A stretch of DNA of 37,952 bases from a virus. Below are positions 36,069-37,952 of the stretch, piece by piece (position 1 is the first letter of the stretch; every line of letters starts with the position of its first letter). The DNA is taken from positions 1 through 37,952 of the IMG/VR virus record IMGVR_UViG_3300021225_000115, one strand, 5' to 3'. Under the pieces are notes generated by a model. The model saw nothing but the letters and a program-made list of their open reading frames with translations. It ran no database searches and was not told the DNA's origin. The position numbers were made by a program, and so were the translations under genes.

Positions 36069-37360
36069 TGTGATTTTCCTTCATTGTCTTTCAGGTTCAG
36101 TTGACGGCCCTGCGGTGCGATATGCACCTCAAAGTTTGTCGGAAGCGTCGGACCCAGCAGCGGCTTTCCGCTCGGACCCATGCCCTGACTTTGTCCGCGC
36201 TCATAGGTGCCTTTCTCTGTGCGCTTTGCTTTCGGATCGTAGCGCACAAAGAAGCCCTTGCTCTCCTGCGTGGCCCTGTCAACGGTTCCGATTGCCTTCT
36301 TATTCTTCAGGCCTACGATGACGCCATCGGTGCCATCTGGCTGAATGTCCAGCGGGCGGAAGTCGTGCTTATCGCCGTTGACCACCTTGTACCGCTTGCC
36401 AGTTTCGTCATCCACCACGACTTCCGGCAGATGCTCTTTGTGAGAAAACGCCATTGCGACGTTGTCACCTTGGTCGAGCCTGCGGCGCATCTGCTTCCAA
36501 TTCGTGTGTTTATTCACGACGCCGACGGTGGGATCGGACACACCAGTGGAGGAATAGGTGTAATGGTGGTTTGGGGCCACTGGGTTTGAGTTATTCTTAG
36601 TGTAGTCATAAAACGACACGTCTGGGTGCGCCTCAATCAGGGACTTGTGAACCAGCGGGTTGATGTCGGACAGCGTATTCAGACGTACGCCAAGGTGGTT
36701 TCCGTTCCGTGCGGCTTCTTCTTTTGCGCGGTCAATTTCATCATACAGGCGTACAGCAAAGGCTTCCGGCTCCCGCATCATGGCAAGGGTTTTCTTCAGG
36801 CTGTTCAGGCGTGGCCCCTTGAATGCGCTCAAGTCTTGGCCGCCGCCAACCTTGAAGTAATTGCCCGATGTCTTTCCAAGGCATTCGTCCTTGCACGACG
36901 CAGAGTTCGGGCACGTCGAGAATTTGCCCTCTTGATATGCAGGTGCCAGCGCCAGCCCAGTAGTCTCCACGCCGCGCCCATCGTCCAGCTTGACGGGTTC
37001 CTCGTCGCCATATCCCGTCTCCGACTTCAGGAGCTTGGCGTTCTTGGTCAGCAGGGGGGCGGCACCCTTGCCGCTGCTACTTGGGAGGTGCTGTGCAATC
37101 CTGCGATCTGCCGCCATAGCGTTCTGAATGCGCTCGTCGCGCGACAAGGAGAGGTGGTTGGCGATGGCAGTATCAAAAGCAGCCTTTAGGCTCTTCATGG
37201 TCGGGGCTTCATCCGAAGACTGAAACACCCCAACTTTGCCACCTGTCGGCTCCTGATACCCTTGCGGCCTGATTGCAAACCGTGGGGTCGCACGGGGCGC
37301 AGTAATGGGCGCAGATGCGCCGCTCGTCATGGCCAACGCCTTGCTTACGATGTCGACCAT
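36065..37360 (-). CDS. gp88-like protein with extra N- and C-terminal regions
   Basis: 431 aa. The core (about 140-290) reads EGKFSTCPNSASCKDECLGK, GPRLNSLKKTLAMMREPEAF, RLYDEIDRAKEEAARNGNHL, GVRLNTLSDINPLVHKSLIE and FYDYTKNNSN. Cys triad, RLN..SDI and FYDYTK are the marks of the phage gp88-like family, whose activity is not known to me. The order of strands with terminal short motifs is compatible with a TIM-barrel-type enzyme. The N-terminal 130 residues (with PTGGKVGVFQ, another Gly-Gly motif) and the C-terminal 80 are extensions. One base separates it from the upstream gene's stop. Confidence 0.65.
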   Translation of the reverse strand: MVDIVSKALAMTSGASAPITAPRATPRFAIRPQGYQEPTGGKVGVFQSSDEAPTMKSLKAAFDTAIANHLSLSRDERIQNAMAADRRIAQHLPSSSGKGAAPLLTKNAKLLKSETGYGDEEPVKLDDGRGVETTGLALAPAYQEGKFSTCPNSASCKDECLGKTSGNYFKVGGGQDLSAFKGPRLNSLKKTLAMMREPEAFAVRLYDEIDRAKEEAARNGNHLGVRLNTLSDINPLVHKSLIEAHPDVSFYDYTKNNSNPVAPNHHYTYSSTGVSDPTVGVVNKHTNWKQMRRRLDQGDNVAMAFSHKEHLPEVVVDDETGKRYKVVNGDKHDFRPLDIQPDGTDGVIVGLKNKKAIGTVDRATQESKGFFVRYDPKAKRTEKGTYERGQSQGMGPSGKPLLGPTLPTNFEVHIAPQGRQLNLKDNEGKSQ

Positions 37361-37361
37361 G

Positions 37362-37764
37362 TCATTTCCCCTTTGGCTTCAGCGCCAATGTAGCAGCCTT
37401 GCCGTCTTTCGTGAAGCGGCGTGTTGCAGACAGCGCGGCATCGACAGCGCCGCCGTCGGACTTGACGATGACGTGGTGGTAAACGGGATGCACCTTGCCC
37501 CTGACGCTGATAGAGCCAGCTTGCGGCCCCAGAGTGACGTTGCCCTTGGTCGTGGGGCGCAGACGCGGCTCACTGGGGGCGTCTTCGTACCGCGCCAGAT
37601 CGACGCCACGGGGGAAATGGCTGTTCAGGGCGTAGATATGCTTGCCGCGATGCTCCACCGAGACGATTGTGTCGGTGTTTTCGTGCCCCTCTGGCGCATC
37701 CTGCCACTTCCAGCCTGCTTTTTGCTTGAACAGGTTGGTCTTGACCGTCGCCGATCCGCGCCCC
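37362..37764 (-). CDS. Partial late-operon protein, 5' end lost at the contig/adapter junction
   Basis: About 133 codons remain, ending ALKPKGK. Beta-rich sequence with TDTIVSVEHRGKHIYALNSH, RGVDLARYEDAPSEPRLRPT and SISVRGKVHPVYHHVIVKSD. No family recognised. The true start lies in missing sequence: reading upstream enters adapter-derived DNA at 37765, which encodes the artefactual SSRRRHTR peptide. Anything beyond 37764 must not be included in this protein. Its neighbours suggest a late gene. Confidence 0.65.
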
Positions 37765-37835
37765 GAAGAGCACACGTCTGAACTCCAGTCACCGATGTAT
37801 CTCGTATGCCGTCTTCTGCTTGAAAAAAAAAAAAA
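37765..37835. other. Illumina adapter with index and poly-A (artefact)
   Basis: From GAAGAGC at 37765 the plus strand follows the TruSeq read-1 adapter, with CGATGT (37793-37798) in the index position, the flow-cell primer part (37799-37822) and 13 A residues (37823-37835). The first six bases of the full adapter are missing, so the contig joined it through a short overlap at GAAGAGC. Not phage DNA. Confidence 0.97.
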
Positions 37836-37952
37836 CAAAATAGAGAGTATACAGAACGACACACATAGTAGGGATACCAGTACGATGGTGACACAGGGAG
37901 TATGTGGGCGTATAGCGTCACTACAGTGAATGTAAGGATCCATAACAAGGAG
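37836..37952. other. Read-through noise beyond the adapter (artefact)
   Basis: Base calls after the end of a sequenced fragment. The composition and lack of coding structure contrast with the phage, and the stretch lies behind the poly-A run. No biological feature should be read from it. Confidence 0.85.

Noticed and set aside
37765-37943. N-terminal extension of the last minus-strand gene
   Set aside because: Encoded by adapter, poly-T and noise; the SSRRRHTR stretch is an assembly artefact.
1-37952. tRNA genes, integrase, attachment sites
   Set aside because: I looked for cloverleaf-like tails with GGTTC/CCA and for recombinase motifs on both strands and saw none; a covariance-model search would be decisive.

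Overview
This 38-kb window looks like most of the genome of a short-tailed (podovirus-like) double-stranded DNA phage, probably infecting an alphaproteobacterium and probably assembled from an environmental virome. The phage assignment rests on a capsid, head-tail adaptor, tail, fibre and lysis block next to a phage replication block. The host guess rests on the moderately high GC content and on the small MTDEELIA.LR / AADRIEALVKERD paralogues, which I associate with phages of Rhodobacterales and Rhizobiales; that part is inference. I see no bacterial housekeeping gene, no integrase, no rRNA and no recognisable tRNA. Terminase, portal and a family A/B DNA polymerase are absent, so the contig is incomplete. 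The left end stops inside a gene belonging to a repeated family. The last 188 bases are not biological: they are an Illumina adapter with index, a poly-A run and read-through noise.

Layout. (1) 1-4326, minus strand: an operon of a small HTH protein, a bifunctional primase-helicase, two tiny hydrophobic paralogues and several small early-type proteins, coupled by ATGA overlaps. (2) 4327-4415: a divergent control region with two overlapping candidate promoters and an inverted repeat. (3) 4416-10646, plus strand: a replication/recombination operon with a RecA-like ATPase, an SSB-like protein with an acidic tip, a YqaJ/lambda-type exonuclease, two further PD-(D/E)XK-type nucleases, an SF2 helicase and small unknowns. 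(4) 10643-37764, minus strand: the late operon. Read from its upstream (right) end it holds a truncated unknown, a gp88-like protein, a Gly-Gly-motif repeat protein, a GroES-like protein, a scaffold-like coiled coil, a head protein, the major capsid protein, small head proteins, a first adaptor, a zinc-finger protein, a repetitive fibre, a five-gene lysis cassette (XhlA-like, endolysin, holin, Rz, Rz1), a second adaptor, a large tail hub/nozzle protein, a GNAT acetyltransferase, two large internal-virion-type proteins (1481 and 611 aa), a receptor-binding-like fibre and two small tail-end proteins.

How it fits together. The early divergent operons replicate and recombine DNA (primase-helicase, SSB, exonuclease plus ATPase, SF2 helicase plus nucleases). 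The late operon builds the head and short tail, supplies a peptidoglycan-cleaving ejection protein, and lyses the cell. The two operons meet tail to tail on one CTAG tetranucleotide that supplies both stop codons. Stable UUCG/GNRA-loop hairpins sit just after the SSB, capsid and head-decoration genes and probably set mRNA dosage.

Most unusual: the virion genes share short motifs across otherwise unrelated proteins. One is an AP..SLRP..RP motif found in two proteins, four copies. The other is a [K/R]xGG[K/R]V-like motif found in five proteins, about sixteen copies. I know of no described function for either in this context.
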